The notes beneath the pieces were generated by a model. It had not been told where the DNA came from, did no database searches, and saw only the letters and a list, made by a program, of their open reading frames with translations. Positions 1 to 10,663 of a stretch of 64,000 bases of DNA are shown here, piece by piece. The stretch is taken from NCBI GenBank assembly GCA_949317995.1, contig OX439036.1, forward strand, positions 103,399,891-103,463,890. Direction: 5' to 3'. This DNA comes from Acholoe squamosa (Eukaryota; Annelida; Polychaeta; Phyllodocida; Polynoidae). The position numbers and the translations under genes are program-made. Each line of letters begins with the position of its first letter. The stretch's first letter is position 1.

Positions 1-183
1 GCGCCGCAGACAGGAGCAAAGCGACAGGTCAACAACTTCTGCAGAGGGCCAACACAACAGCTAAGGGGTACATAAATGCAATTTCTCAGCCAAACAACAG
101 TATAGGTAAAGGATGTGCGCCAAAAAGGAGAAACCAGCAGAAGGGACGCGGAAGGCATCTCATACACCCTAAGAGCCGGGTGT
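1..183 (+). other. Flank left of SINE A copy 1, possible Polinton coding remnant
   Basis: This stretch has no long intact frame. One plus-strand frame near 110-175 reads as a short lysine/arginine-rich stretch, of the kind often seen at the ends of virion-associated proteins. The SINE A copy at 195-770 is bracketed by a near-perfect 11-bp duplication, so this DNA was originally continuous with the Polinton capsid remnant that resumes at about 782. It is therefore inferred to belong to the same degraded Polinton. I do not recognise a specific gene. Confidence 0.3.
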
Positions 184-194
184 GTGCCCTGGGA

Positions 195-770
195 TTGGTT
201 TGGTTGATTTTATGTCCACTAATAGTACTTAAAAGTTAACAGACATTTCTGTGGTTCACAGACATTAAGTCCTTTCTTTTCTGTTTGGACAGGTATTTCA
301 AAGCTGCTTGTCCAGACAGCTAGACAGGTATTTATATGCTGCTTGCCCGACACAGCAGTGACCGAATCTATGACCAAATCTATGAATTGAATGACCGCAT
401 CTATGAGGAGGGGTGAGGGGGAAAACCGCTACCGGGGCTTCATTCCCCTACTCTTTTCGAAGGATAGCAAGTGTTCTTATATTTGCCTGGTCCCATAGGC
501 AGGGCCAGACAAACCACGGCCTTTGATCACTCAGACGTGGTTCACTGAGGGGGAATCCCATAGCAAAAGACAAGAGGGTAGGCCCCGGCCTGCACATATG
601 GACAACAGCTGCCGACATGCTCACCCCAAGCCACAAGAAACCCCAAGTTTGTCGCCTTTTACGGATCTGGTATGCCCACTGGTAGAATGGAAGGAGAATT
701 CCTCCTATGTGGACTCCCAATGAAGTTATTTTGCTCCTCCATGCCTGCACATGAAGTCCCCACAGGGGGA
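195..770 (-). repeat. SINE family A, copy 1 (about 576 bp, minus orientation)
   Basis: The copy shares long near-identical sequence with 11144-11504, 27632-28226 and 50773-51110. It starts on the plus strand with a TTTGG-type tract followed by TTGATTTTATGTCC and ends with CACAGGGGGA. The flanks carry an 11-bp target-site duplication at 184-194 and 771-781 (CCCTGGGA core, two mismatches). Variable-length duplications and a simple-repeat tail mark a retroposon whose 3-prime end is at the left, so it sits on the minus strand. It has inserted into the Polinton remnant. Confidence 0.75.
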
Positions 771-781
771 GCACCCTGGGA

Positions 782-1962
782 GAGTTGGACCTTCACGCTC
801 TGCCTATCACTCAGAAGGACATCATCAAAAATCAAATCATCACCAAGGCCCGAACAACGCGCTCACTACACACGTGGAAAGTTTGGACTTTACATTCAAA
901 GCCAGCGCCCTGTACACAGACCTGAGCGAAGCTGAACTGTACCTGGAATTGGATATGGTAGACGCCGTGTCAACTACTCATCAACGGTGAAAAAGTGATG
1001 GGAAACAACGAGGATTACCTCCAGAACACCTTGACCAGAAACAAAGAAGCCAAAGAAACCCGCCTGCGGGATGTCAGAAATACTACAAGGACACCCAGGG
1101 TCACATAGAGGCGAGAACAGCCAACAACAAGGGATGGACGGCAAGGAGGGCCTAGTTTGTCGCTAGGAATAAACACGCGGTCATCATGCGGCCACACCTG
1201 GACCTAATCAGACAGTGCAAGAAGTTGCCCCAATGCGAAATAAAGTTCATCTTTGAGAAGAACGATCCCAAATTTTACATGATGCAAGTGGCCACCCAAG
1301 CCTTTTGGATCAAGATAACCAAAGCAGAAATGAGCATTAAGCAGATGACAGTCGAAGAAGAGGTGGTTGACACTCACAATAAATGTGTCGTCGATCCGCA
1401 GTTTGGGCCATTCAACTACTACATATGGAGGTGTAAAGTGACCAAGCACATGCTGGACGGCGATTCGCAAGACTACAGGTGGACTCAACCGGACACCAGT
1501 CAAATCCCCACCCGTGTGGTCTTGGCTATGGTCAACGAAACGGCTTTGGCAGGCAGGAAAACTGAAAAGCCTTTCAACCATAGGCACTTCAAACTGAAGG
1601 AGGTTGCTCTCAGATTCAAAGATCAAAATTTTGAACTGAGAATGGCTTTTGACATTGACAGCTGCGTGAAAGCTTACCAGCTAATGTACACCGACAGCTG
1701 TCTCTTAGCACTTGGGCAAAACTGCAAATCTCTCTGGAGAAGTTCATGGACAGCCGCTCGTTTTTTCATATTCGAACAAAACTTGGACAAAACTCCAGAA
1801 GATTCTCGCATCAACCTCATCGAACAAGGAAAACTAAGCATAGCGCTCAGGTTTGATACTCCCACCACCCAAGCCATTTCCGTCATCCTGTGTTCCTTCT
1901 ACGACAACAACATCCAACTCACAGCTGACCGCCTCACGATGACAGACTATCCCATGAACTAG
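782..1962 (+). pseudogene. Polinton/Maverick (adintovirus-like) major capsid protein remnant
   Basis: The C-terminal part is an open 258-codon stretch from 1186 to 1962. It has the signature of the hexon-like double jelly-roll capsid protein of Polintons: a TRVVLAMVNETALAG segment, a PFNHRHFKLKEV segment, and a tail with RINLIEQGKLSIALRF followed by an acidic DNN stretch and a terminal TDYPMN. The N-terminal half is still recognisable between about 850 and 1185, but in more than one frame and with at least one stop (TAG near 1153), so it is broken. In intact elements this protein forms the virion shell. The protease remnant follows directly downstream, the usual Polinton neighbour. Confidence 0.72.
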
Positions 1963-1964
1963 GA

Positions 1965-2229
1965 ATGAAAACTGGTGACATCACCGCCGTGTTGAAAAAC
2001 CACCCGCACACACGAAGACACTACCTGGGAACTTTTTCCAGTGACCAATGTCCTAAAACTCCGAAACCCTCTATGTGCTTCATAAGCAACACTGACCCTA
2101 CTTCTGAACCGGGTCAACATTGGGTGGCTTTCTGCGTGAAGGAAAACGGTCAAGTTTTCTACTTCGATCCCTATGGCATACCACCTCTAACTCTATATCA
2201 TCGCAAGTTCTTGTCAAAATCGTCAGACG
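1965..2229 (+). pseudogene. Polinton adenovirus-like cysteine protease, 3-prime truncated
   Basis: The frame starts right after the capsid stop (ATG 1965). It contains the hallmark block of the C5 (adenain) family, EPGQHWVAFCVKENGQ, with the catalytic His in HW and a following YFDPYG block that normally carries the acidic partner. In active elements the enzyme cleaves capsid precursors. Here the frame breaks off at about 2229, where SINE-like repeat D begins, and the region that should carry the catalytic Cys is missing, so it cannot be functional. The tandem order capsid then protease supports the Polinton assignment of both. Confidence 0.75.
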
Positions 2230-2520
2230 TTTGTTTGTTTGTTTAGTTTTACATGCGGGGGCCATCGAGGGACTCACACATTCAAAAATTTTAAACTATT
2301 CACTAGTAATGGTAGGCTGCAGGCCTACCTCGGGTTTGCGCATATGAGTGCATGGGTGTGTGTGTGCGCGTGTGCATATATTTATGAGTCTGCTTGTAGC
2401 AGTGGGACATGGCTCGTAGCAGTGAAATACCACTTGTGGCTCAAGGCCCCTCTTTATCTTGCTGCCTCACGCAGGTAACATGTCGCAAACTGTAGACACA
2501 TCACCCGGTAGGTCACATTA
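2230..2520 (-). repeat. SINE-like repeat D, single copy, right end approximate
   Basis: The segment begins on the plus strand with a (GTTT)n tract followed by AGTTTTACATGC. Read on the minus strand this is a tail of GCATGTAAAACTAAAC followed by (AAAC)n, matching the tail design of families A, B and C. It truncates the Polinton protease at about 2229. The right end is uncertain: no convincing duplication was found, and the sequence runs into AT-rich DNA at about 2520. Confidence 0.45.
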
Positions 2521-2622
2521 TCCTGACATCGACGGACCAGCCATTTTTCGATTTTATTTTTTTATCTATTTATTCATTTTTTTTTTTTTTTAGAAATTAT
2601 ATGTATATATGATATATATGTA

Positions 2623-3701
2623 CTAATATAAGTTTGATTCTTTGAGGAAGTTCAGGAGTTCTTTTGTTTCTATTGTGTTGAAGACACCTTTCAGTGTTGT
2701 TGCATTTTTAAGATATTTTCTTCTGCTGCTTGCAGTCCTTCGACAGTTGAGCAAGATATGCTTAACTGTGAGTTCAGTCTTGCATTGTTGGCACATTGGT
2801 TGGGCTTCACGTTTCAGGTGGTGTTCGTGTGTAAGCCTTGTGTGGCCAATTGGTAGACGTCTTAGTTTCACTTCGTCTGATCTGGATAGTTTTCTTTTTT
2901 CACCCTTTCCTTTCAGTTGAGGCTGAATGGAGTGTAGCTTGTTCTCATGCTGCTTATACCAGTCAGCTTGCCATTTCAGTTTCACATATTTCTTGATTGT
3001 TGATGTAAGGTCCGTGTGTTGGATTGGGACTTCTTGGGGGGTCAGTTTCAGTGCTGACTTTGCAGCTTCATCTGCTGCCTCATTTCCATCTATGCCAATA
3101 TGGCTCGGCAGCCAGCAAAAACCACTTCTTTCTTTGCTTTCTCAAGGTTGTTGGTTTTGTCCCTGATGTCTTGTATCAATGGATTGTTTGGTTCATATTG
3201 GTTCATTGCTTGAAAGCATGACTTGGAGTCTGACAGGGCAATGAATTTCTGGTGAGTTGATATCCTAGCATATTCTAGAGTGTGTAGCAAAGTGCTAGCC
3301 TCTGCCGTGAATATGCTGGCTTTGGGATAGAGGCCTCTTTTGAGGTTGCCATTTGGCGTGTGTACTTAATAGCCTACTTTGTCACCCTCCTTAGAACCAT
3401 CTGTGTACACCGCCAGGTGTTCACCATGGCGTTTTTCTATCCCTTGCAGTTGATTTTCAAAGGTGACTGAGTCTGTTTCTGCCTTTTTGTTTTTGCAGAG
3501 GGTGAAGATGATCTTTGGTTTCAGTTGTAGCCATGGGGGATTATCGGGTGGTTTTATCTCCCTGGTTTTGATCACATCTAATTTTGGTTGGGTCATGTTC
3601 GGTCTTTTCCTGTATACTGAATTGTTTTCTGTGAACAGTGTCTCATATGTTGGGTTTCTTTTGTTTGCTCTTACTTTAACTGCATACTGCATAGACAGCA
3701 T
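2623..3701 (-). pseudogene. RNase H and C-terminal zinc knuckle region of the I-clade LINE
   Basis: Three fragments lie in different frames. At 3701-3366 the frame contains AVYTDGSK, the first RNase H acidic block. At 3290-3090 it has ALSDSKSCFQA, the later acidic block. At 2985-2623 it has RLPIGHTRLTHEH followed by CQQCKTELTVKHILLNC, the C-x2-C-x8-H-x4-C knuckle typical of this clade. The domain removes RNA from the RNA:DNA hybrid during retrotransposition. Stops and frameshifts separate the parts. Confidence 0.7.
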
Positions 3702-3708
3702 TTCTCGC

Positions 3709-5293
3709 CTAAGCTCGAGGGGGGGGGGCGATGTTTGCCTCCACCTCTAGACTTTTTCCCGGAGATGTACGGAATGCCCCCAGGCACAATCTCATACCTT
3801 GGTTCTGGATAGGCTTCATCCTGTCCAAGTAGCTGGGGCATGCTAATCCATATACAATAGAGCCATAGTCTAGTCTTGACTGGATGTAGGCCCTGTATAA
3901 GATCAGTAATGTTTCTTTGTCGGCACCCCAGTCTGTGTGGGAAAGCAATTTCAGGAGATTCATGGCTTTTTGACATTTCCTCCTCAAGTATTCGATGTGT
4001 TGTTTGAAGTTGAGTATTCTGTCGAATATCAGGAACTTCACTTCTCCTTTGACTTAGAGTGCCGTGTTCTGGAGGTGGAGCGTTGGTTTTTCTTTACATC
4101 CATTTCTGCAACAGAAGTGGAAACAGGTAGTTTTGGTCTGTGAGAACTTGAAGCCGTTTTGGGAGCTACATGTTTCAAGGTGGTTCAGGGCCTGTTGAAG
4201 CTTTCTTTCAATAGTTTGAATATGCCTCGATCTGTAGCAAATGACAAAGTCATCCACATACAATGAGCAATTGATGCCATTTTGTAAATTTTTGGTTTTT
4301 TCATTAATCTTTATGCCAAACAGGGTTACAGAGAGGACACAGCCCTGGGGGACACCCATTTCTTGTTCTACTCTGTCTGAGAGTGTAGTGTCAAGGCGTA
4401 CACTGAATACTCTGTTGGCAAGAAATTTTGATACAAACAGGGGAAGCCTTCCACGGAGCCCTAGTTTGTGAATGTCTTTCAGGATTCCATGTTTCCATGT
4501 GGTGTCATAGGCCTTCTCTAGGTTGAGGAAGATAGCAACCACATGTTCATTATTTGCAAATCCCTTTGGATGTAACTTTCTAACCTGACAAGATGGTCTG
4601 TCGTGCTACGATTTTTCCGGAATCCTGACTGAAGTGGATTCATGAGTTACCACATCAGTCGGCTGTTCTTTCCATAGTTTTGACAAGGCAGCTTGTCATT
4701 GCTATGGGTCTGATGTTACAAGGTTGACTGTGGTCTTTTCCTGGTTTGGGGATGGGTACGATCAGTGCCTTTGCCCATGATGTGGGATATTTCCCATTTA
4801 CCCAGATATCATTGAAGATATCCAGTAGGAGAATGAGTTGATTGGCAGGGAGATGTTTCAGCATTTGGTAGTGGATCTTATCCGGGCTTGGGCTGGAGTC
4901 TTTTGAGCCATTTAATGCATGTTTCAATTCACGAATGTTAAAAGTTAGGTTATAGTTCTCTTTATCATCTGAAGAGAAGTTGGGTTTGTGTAATTCTTCT
5001 TTTTCTTTATGTCTCAGGATTGTGTGGGTGCAGTTTTCACTTGACGAGGTTTTGCAGAATTGGTTCACCAGCGCATTTGCAATCTTTTGCTTTGTTCTTT
5101 TGGATTCGCCCCCAACTCTCAGGTGGTGTATTGTTGGGTTGCTGGCCTTCCCTTTCATTCTATTCACCGCTTGCCAGACCTTTTTCATGGATTTAGACAA
5201 GGGGAGAGATTTAACATAATTTTGGAAAGATTTTCTTTTAGTCATTTTGAGCGTTAATTTGGTTTTCGCTCTTGTCTGGAGGAAGTTGTACAA
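3709..5293 (-). pseudogene. Reverse transcriptase region of the I-clade LINE
   Basis: Frame 5293-4655 carries SPSPDKIHYQMLKHLP and a PIPKPGKDHSQP segment followed by RPIAMTSC, the RT fingers of this clade. Frame 4542-4054 carries FLNLEKAYDTTW (first catalytic Asp position altered to Asn, FLNLEKAYD for the usual FFDLEKAYD), MGVPQGCVLS and the YVDDF active site. Frame 4041-3709 carries the thumb with DWGADKETLL and LDYGSIVYG. At least two frame breaks and the altered residue show it is inactive. Confidence 0.75.
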
Positions 5294-5679
5294 GTTTTCT
5301 GGGAATATGTGTTTGTTAAATTTTCTGAGGCCCCTCTTGCGTTCCTTTCAAGCTGCTTTGCATTTGTCGTTGTACCATGGAAGAGATTTTTTGGATAGCT
5401 TTTTTTATGTTATCGGGATGCTCATCTTGCTTATCTCTGTAAAGTATTGGATGGTATCCCTCTTCTGAGCCACATGTACCCATGGCAGGAAGGAAATTTC
5501 ACAGAGTTTCTGGAATTCATCCCATTCAGCTCTTTGTATTTTCCATGTTGGGTTCCTTTGGTTGTTGTTGTTATGTTTTTGAGTTTTTAGGATGATAGGA
5601 AAGTCATCACTTCCACAAAGATCATTATGGACAGTCCATCCATATTCAGCAAAGATGTTTGGATGACCTATGGTTAGAT

Positions 5680-6180
5680 CTATACAGCTGTGGCTGGGTG
5701 GAGGTATGTGGGTGTTTTATTGTTGAAGATGCATAATGATTTGCAGTCTAGTATCCTTTCAATAGTTGTCCCCCTTTCATCACATTTTTGGGATCCCCAG
5801 ATGGTGTTGTGGGCATTAAAGTCACCAATGAGGATGTAGGGAGTGTGAAGTTGTTGAATCACTTTGGTTATGTCAGTGTAGAGTATCTTCTCTTTGGGTG
5901 GGAGGTATATGCAGCAGATGGTGATTGGCTCATTGATAGCGATGTTGATTCCCACTGTCTGAAGCTCTGTGTTGAGACTAACCTCCCTTTGTGGGTAATT
6001 TACTGAGGCCATGATGGCTACTCCCCCTGATGGTGTTTCTGTTGGAGGTATCTTGGAGTTTATGTTGTAGCCCTTCAATTTTTGGTAAGCTAGAGTCTGC
6101 TACCTTAAGTTCTTGTAGGGATATTGCAGATTGAATTCTGCACGTTCAAGGTCTTCTCTATTGGCTCTAGCACCTCTACA
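5680..6180 (-). pseudogene. AP-endonuclease region of the I-clade LINE
   Basis: Frame 6078-5680 contains PSGGVAIMA, CCIYLPP and LIGDFNAHNTIWGS, which are the GG, YxPP and GDFNAH blocks of LINE endonucleases. The more upstream start block (QWNCRGARAN) is visible near 6195-6160 in another frame. The enzyme nicks the target DNA to prime reverse transcription. It is separated from the RT by broken frames. The upstream strand orientation and order match the rest of the element. Confidence 0.65.
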
Positions 6181-6672
6181 GTTCCATTGGAAGAAAATGA
6201 GGTCAATTATTATTACATTTTTTGTGGTAGTTTTGTGGTCGGCTGGGCCCGACGCTTCCTTCATTTCATTAGCGAGTACTTTAAACCTGATGTGTGGGTG
6301 ATATTTCTATTAATTTTGGTCTTTACCTGTGCTGTATTGGCTTTTTGTTGTTTTGTTTGTGTGGTCAGTTCATTTTGTGGTATGTTCATAGCTGCGAACC
6401 TCCCCTGAACCTCCTTGTTGACTCTGTGTTGAGAATTTGGGGGGGGAGGTGGTGGTGAGGCAGCCTTTGATGAGAAGGAGCTTGCGGGTGTAGGGATGTT
6501 TACCAAGCTTGGTCGAGGGGGATGGTGTTTATCCAATCGAGTACCTCCTGGGGTGGACATGGCCAACGACGTGCAACAAATAAATGTGGTAGAGGAACTA
6601 GTCCTAGAACTCCTGGGACAAGTTGGTGAACAAGGTGACCATGTAGGAGGAAAAAGTGTGCGTGTTGGAATG

Positions 6673-6791
6673 ATTGATTGATTGATTTGTGTTTTACAGC
6701 ACTGTAGCAGCACTAAGTGGTTATCCCGTGCTTCACAGGTTGATAATTTAACAGAGGAATGTGTCAGTGCCCACGCATATGTGCACCACAT
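6673..6791 (-). repeat. SINE family C, copy 1 (about 119 bp)
   Basis: The copy is nearly identical to 19426-19539. It is flanked by a perfect 13-bp target-site duplication, GCGTGTTGGAATG, at 6660-6672 and 6792-6804. The left edge is an (ATTG)n tract followed by ATTTGTGTTTTACAGC, so on the minus strand the tail is GCTGTAAAACACAAATC plus (CAAT)n. It is a short retroposon inserted in the 5-prime part of the I-clade LINE. Confidence 0.85.
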
Positions 6792-6990
6792 GCGTGTTGG
6801 AATGTAAAACACCACCAGCAACAAGAAAATCAGGATGTTCTTGGAACTGTACTAAAAACTCTATTAGCATGTAGCTGTAGAATGTGTGTGTGTAACCCCT
6901 TTTTTGTAGTGAAAATAAAAGTGAGAAAAAAACCTTCAAGTTGTTTTTCCCCATGTGTTAGAAGCATAGTAGAAATGTTGTAGGCGCAAA

Positions 6991-7343
6991 ACATATGGTG
7001 CAACCACACACCCCATGGCAAGTATAGAAATAAACAAGCTGCGGCAGCCGATGTGTGTACCTTGGGCGTTTTTTTTTGTTAACTTTTTTTGTTGTGATCA
7101 TGTGATCATCACCTGATGACATAGCTCTCAGCCAATCAGATCCGGTCTAAAAACTAGGTCACTTCCGGTTAATAAGTAGGTCAAATTAATTTCAGTAGCT
7201 GTTTCTATGTGCTGAGTTTACCCCTATATACTACTACTAAAAAAAAATTTAGCTAAACATGGCATGTTAGCTAAATTTTGATTAGTTTGGAAAGTAGAAA
7301 CATTGAATTCATGACAGAATCCCATAGAGTATACCACTTGGCA
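6991..7343. other. Non-coding stretch, nothing recognised
   Basis: The stretch is AT-rich with short T and A runs (7070-7090, 7240-7250). No coding frame, tRNA or clear repeat boundary was found. Part of 6990-7030 may still be the 5-prime end of the I-clade LINE. Confidence 0.4.
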
Positions 7344-7346
7344 TAA

Positions 7347-7592
7347 GGGACAAGTCATTTATTACCAACCAGCTGGGGGACTAGATGGATTTTGGCTGAT
7401 CGCCAGATTTTTTTCTGACCCCCCCCCCACCACTATGACGAAAATGATCGGGACCCCCCCCCCACTAAGAACTGATTTCGCAAAATGACCCCCAAAAATC
7501 GGATACATGTGTGGAATGATGCATTGCGATGAGTATTTGAATTGCCTCTCTATAACAAGCCCCCCCCCATCTGGCAATAAATGACATGTCCC
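7347..7592. mobile_element. Harbinger-type (Tourist-like) MITE, 246 bp
   Basis: The ends are inverted repeats, GGGACAAGTCATTTATTACC at the left and its complement with two mismatches at the right. A 3-bp TAA duplication lies on both sides (7344-7346 and 7593-7595). The TAA duplication and the short non-coding body are typical of PIF/Harbinger MITEs. The body has C-homopolymer runs (7419-7428, 7456-7464, 7559-7568). A Harbinger source is plausible because two Harbinger transposases are in this window, but their ends do not match this one. Confidence 0.7.
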
Positions 7593-7595
7593 TAA

Positions 7596-8182
7596 AACGA
7601 TTGTGACGTAAAAAAATCAACTTTTTATTAGGTTTCTTAGTTTGACAAATGGTTTCTTTCTATATTAAAACGTAGGAAAATCTCCCTAAAAGCACGTCAA
7701 AACATGTACTCAAAATAGATACAAAAAAATTGATGTTCTATAAATTTTATTTTCATACAATACATGTTATTGCCTTTCGGCCCCATGGAGTATTCTCACA
7801 TATACAGAATTATGTATGTATTTAAGTAACCCCCTTAAACACATGATATATCTAGCTTAAACTATGGCCAAGTTTGCAACATCTAGTGTATATAAGAAAC
7901 ACTTCTACACACCAGGTTATGTGATAATTTACAGTGAATTTCCTTCTGTTCTAAGGTATGACCCTAGTGTAAATGGATTATAACAGCTGTTTTCAATTTC
8001 TGACTCTCTCAATTTCTTTCTGTGTACAACAAACTATATAGACATTTGCAGGCCCTAAACTATAGGACAGTTTGTTGAGTGGATTGAAACATTTATGTGA
8101 CTGAGTGATAATCTTATACTAATGATGGAGTTAATTTGCCCTAAATGGAACAGTAAAGGTAGCTGGTCAGCCTATATTGAAC
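7596..8182. other. AT-rich non-coding stretch
   Basis: No open frame, RNA gene or repeat pair was recognised between the two inverted-repeat elements on either side. Base composition is AT-rich, like the introns elsewhere in the window. Confidence 0.4.
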
Positions 8183-8278
8183 AAGTAATTAATGGATAAT
8201 TCATGACGCGAGGGTGCAGCCCGAGTGTAATTATCCTTTGCTAACACACACAAGTCATGATTTATCCATTAACTACTT
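8183..8278. repeat. Foldback element with 25-bp arms
   Basis: The left arm at 8183-8207 (AAGTAATTAATGGATAATTC and on) pairs with the right arm at 8254-8278 with about three mismatches, leaving a 46-bp loop. It resembles a very short MITE or the end pair of one. No coding content and no certain duplication were found. Confidence 0.5.
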
Positions 8279-8446
8279 ATTTTATTACACATTATCAATA
8301 GAATATTAATAAATTCAAGTTAAAAACAAAAATTGTTCCCCTTCCCCGGGACTCAAAGCCTGTCATAGTGTGTGTACACACACTACACCTTGATGCCCGG
8401 CAGCCGTTGGTTTGGTCTGAACGCGAAAAAAAAAAGAAGTTTGCAT

Positions 8447-8515
8447 GGACCGGGACTCGTCCCGCCTACCTCTACAAGCTTAGCGCAATGCTCTACCCAC
8501 TAGACCGTCGGTACA
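8447..8515 (-). repeat. tRNA-like SINE head, minus strand
   Basis: On the minus strand the segment reads like a degenerate tRNA. A box A-like TAGTGGGTAGAGCATTGCG lies near 8504-8486, and a box B-like GGGACGAGTCCC lies near 8464-8453. Stem pairing is imperfect and the anticodon region is unclear, so it is more likely a tRNA-derived SINE head than a functional tRNA. Confidence 0.35.
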
Positions 8516-8665
8516 CACACCTCCGGCGCCCGGCTTGGCTTGGTTTGAAGGCGTCCAGCAGTCCTCTATAATGCTATTCTAACCTTGCGCATGTGAGAGT
8601 TGTGGGGGGGTCACAACCATATCAATGACTTATAGAGACTTGGTTCTAACCAAGCATTTCTCATC

Positions 8666-8736
8666 GGTCCCTGTGGCGCACTGCATAGGGAGTTGGATTT
8701 GGGATCAGGAGATGCAGGTTCGACCCATACCCTGGC
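8666..8736 (+). repeat. tRNA-like SINE head, plus strand
   Basis: A box A-like CTGTGGCGCACTGCATAGGG is followed about 45 bp later by a good box B, GGTTCGACCC (8717-8726). The acceptor stem is weak, so this is called a tRNA-derived SINE promoter rather than a gene. Confidence 0.4.
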
Positions 8737-8744
8737 AATGAAAA

Positions 8745-9430
8745 TTTCGTAGGTTTTAACATGTAACATATGTAGATTAGAGGTGAAAATAAGGGGACGA
8801 GAGATCTACGTCTGAAGCCATCACATGCTGGTGCTGAGCGCATTTATTGGTACAAACATGATGCCGTTCATGAGATAACGGTTACACGCTTGCCGCGCTG
8901 ATGACGTTCATGAAAACATAGGATTGTACATTTCTAACAACATATGACATGTAAGGAGGCATGTTATTCATGGATAACAGCACCGGGTGCCTGTTATCCT
9001 TGGCTAACCGCACACCTTACAAAACTTATGGTGCATGCATCATGGTGTGCAATTTCAACAGGTATGTGCATGGGAATATCTCGAAAAAGTACCCAAAATC
9101 ACAGAAGTCGTGTAATAATCAAAGTTATGATAAAGTGCTGACGTAACAAGATACTGGTCATAGTCTAGTTAATAACAGATTTTAATGCCAGACCCTAAAT
9201 CACTGAATAGAGTAAGTGACAGTTAATGTCAAATTCATGGTGAGAACTGCATTATGTAATTTCAGAGGAATGTGTTGGCGTCCACACCTATGTGTGTACC
9301 ACACACATCCGAGGGGATAGGAAGGATGAGATATAGACCATTTTAATTGGGCTAGGGAAGCCTGTAACAAATATGTATGTCATCAATGTCTATAGAGTTA
9401 CATGTTGAGTACTAATATTATGTTACAGGT
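8745..9430. other. Non-coding stretch with a small hairpin and a SINE C fragment
   Basis: The stretch contains a 9-bp-stem hairpin (GGATAACAG at 8971-8979 against CTGTTATCC at 8991-8999). Near 9264-9305 it has a diverged fragment of SINE C (CAGAGGAATGTGT block) in the same orientation as the two full copies. No gene is recognised. Confidence 0.4.
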
Positions 9431-9670
9431 ATGGCTGCAGCTCATTCACCCTCCCCCCCGGGGGTCACCTGCACTGCAAAGAAACCTTTTGCACTAAAAT
9501 GGGGACAGCCTTTGTACCTGTGCTACTGTGGAAAGATCTACATGTTCCAGAATCTACTGATGCATAGACGCAAACATGTTTGTGTCCCTGCATCAGTGAC
9601 AAAAGTCTCCCATTTATCATATTCCCACTTACAGCAAGAGCCCAAAACGTGCAGCACACTAACAAATTAA
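9431..9670 (+). CDS. Short open frame with a C2H2-like finger, doubtful
   Basis: This 79-codon frame contains LCYCGKIYMFQNLLMHRRKH, which resembles a C2H2 zinc finger with a shortened C-x-C spacing. The sequence before the ATG (TTACAG) could be a splice acceptor. There is no second finger and no neighbouring exon I can identify. It may be a remnant of a transposon protein or a chance frame. Confidence 0.2.
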   Translation: MAAAHSPSPPGVTCTAKKPFALKWGQPLYLCYCGKIYMFQNLLMHRRKHVCVPASVTKVSHLSYSHLQQEPKTCSTLTN

Positions 9671-10083
9671 CAGGGCAGCCGTCTCTAACCCTACCAACCC
9701 TACTTTTACTATGTTTCCTCCTTTCATTATATATAGTAGGATCTTATGACACTCATTAACCCCCGGTTATCATCCCTTGCCAACATAACGATTTTGCTGT
9801 CACATCTTTAGATACAACTAACACATCCATAGTATGGATCCATAGTTTTAGTTGACACTCTTCCATTGAGACAAAGAATACTTTTTGATATCAAATCCCT
9901 AGACCCAAAAGTAGATTCCTGTACTTCTGTGCCCTTTGTATTCTTATACATAATCCTACGCGTTTCTTAGGTCTTACCTGTCGGCAGGCAGAAGAGTACC
10001 TTGTGTTAGCCCTGGGGGTACCTCACACAGCTCTAAAGATATCCCCCTCATGTTCCAGCTCAGCTATAAGCCACCACCACACT
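9671..10083. other. Non-coding stretch, nothing recognised
   Basis: No frame, RNA gene or paired repeat stands out. It runs from a doubtful short frame into the motif cluster that starts at about 10094. Confidence 0.35.
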
Positions 10084-10093
10084 GTGCGGACAG

Positions 10094-10592
10094 GTACTAG
10101 GGTAACTGCAGTTACCCGATCCAATATGGTGGATATGGTCTACCAATGGGGAAATTACACTGTATTCCTGTGGAATTGAATGATGCTGAATTGTAGAGGT
10201 GTTATTGAGAAAATCCCCAATAATTGAGAAAATCCCCAATAGTCTAAAAATAAAATCCATAGGCTGACATGGTCTAGAACAGCAGTAATTAGTGATTTAC
10301 TCGGGAGTACTAGGGTAACTAAGTTGGTCAACAATAACAAGTACTAGGGTAACTACAACAGGGGTACTAGGGCTGTACTTTGGTACAAGGGATGTAAAGA
10401 CCTCAGATCACTAAATATAAGGTAATGTATGACAAAATCATGTTGTGGATGTTATCTGAATAGTAACTGGTAATAAGAACTAAAGAATCCCAATAGGATG
10501 GCCGAAAATAAGAAAAGTAGCTGATTACATAGACCATGTTGTCAGGTACTAGGGTACCTTCAAATTTCTGGAAGTGTTCCCTGTACTAGGGT
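10094..10592 (+). repeat. Cluster of the motif GTACTAGGGTAAC
   Basis: The 13-mer GTACTAGGGTAAC or a close variant occurs at about 10094, 10306, 10340, 10362, 10544 and 10582, all on the plus strand within 500 bp. The intervening DNA is not an obvious tandem array. A 20-bp tandem duplication (TTGAGAAAATCCCCAATA core) lies at about 10205-10244. It looks like an expanded interspersed minisatellite. Any function is unknown. Confidence 0.5.
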
Positions 10593-10663
10593 AACTACAG
10601 CCCTCTTACATGGAGAAATGTCACCTAGAAAGTACACTACTGGTAGCCTACCATTATAATGGC

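Larger units (their letters stand above)
2579..6990 (-). mobile_element. I-clade LINE (non-LTR retrotransposon), decayed
   Basis: On the minus strand the order is a proline/serine-rich 5-prime part (about 6.9-6.3 kb), apurinic endonuclease (about 6.2-5.7 kb), reverse transcriptase (5.3-3.7 kb), RNase H (3.7-3.1 kb) and a C-terminal CCHC-type zinc knuckle (near 2.75 kb). It ends at a T-run at 2579-2592, which is poly(A) on the minus strand. RNase H plus the terminal knuckle places it in the I group. Frames are broken many times, so it is a dead copy. SINE C copy 1 is inserted at 6673-6791. The 5-prime limit is approximate. Confidence 0.75.

Noticed and set aside
448..774. 108-codon minus-strand frame as a host gene
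   Set aside because: It lies wholly within SINE A and recurs in the other copies. It is reported only as a finding about the repeat.
7362..7577. 71-codon minus-strand frame
   Set aside because: It lies inside the TAA-flanked MITE and is driven by C homopolymers.
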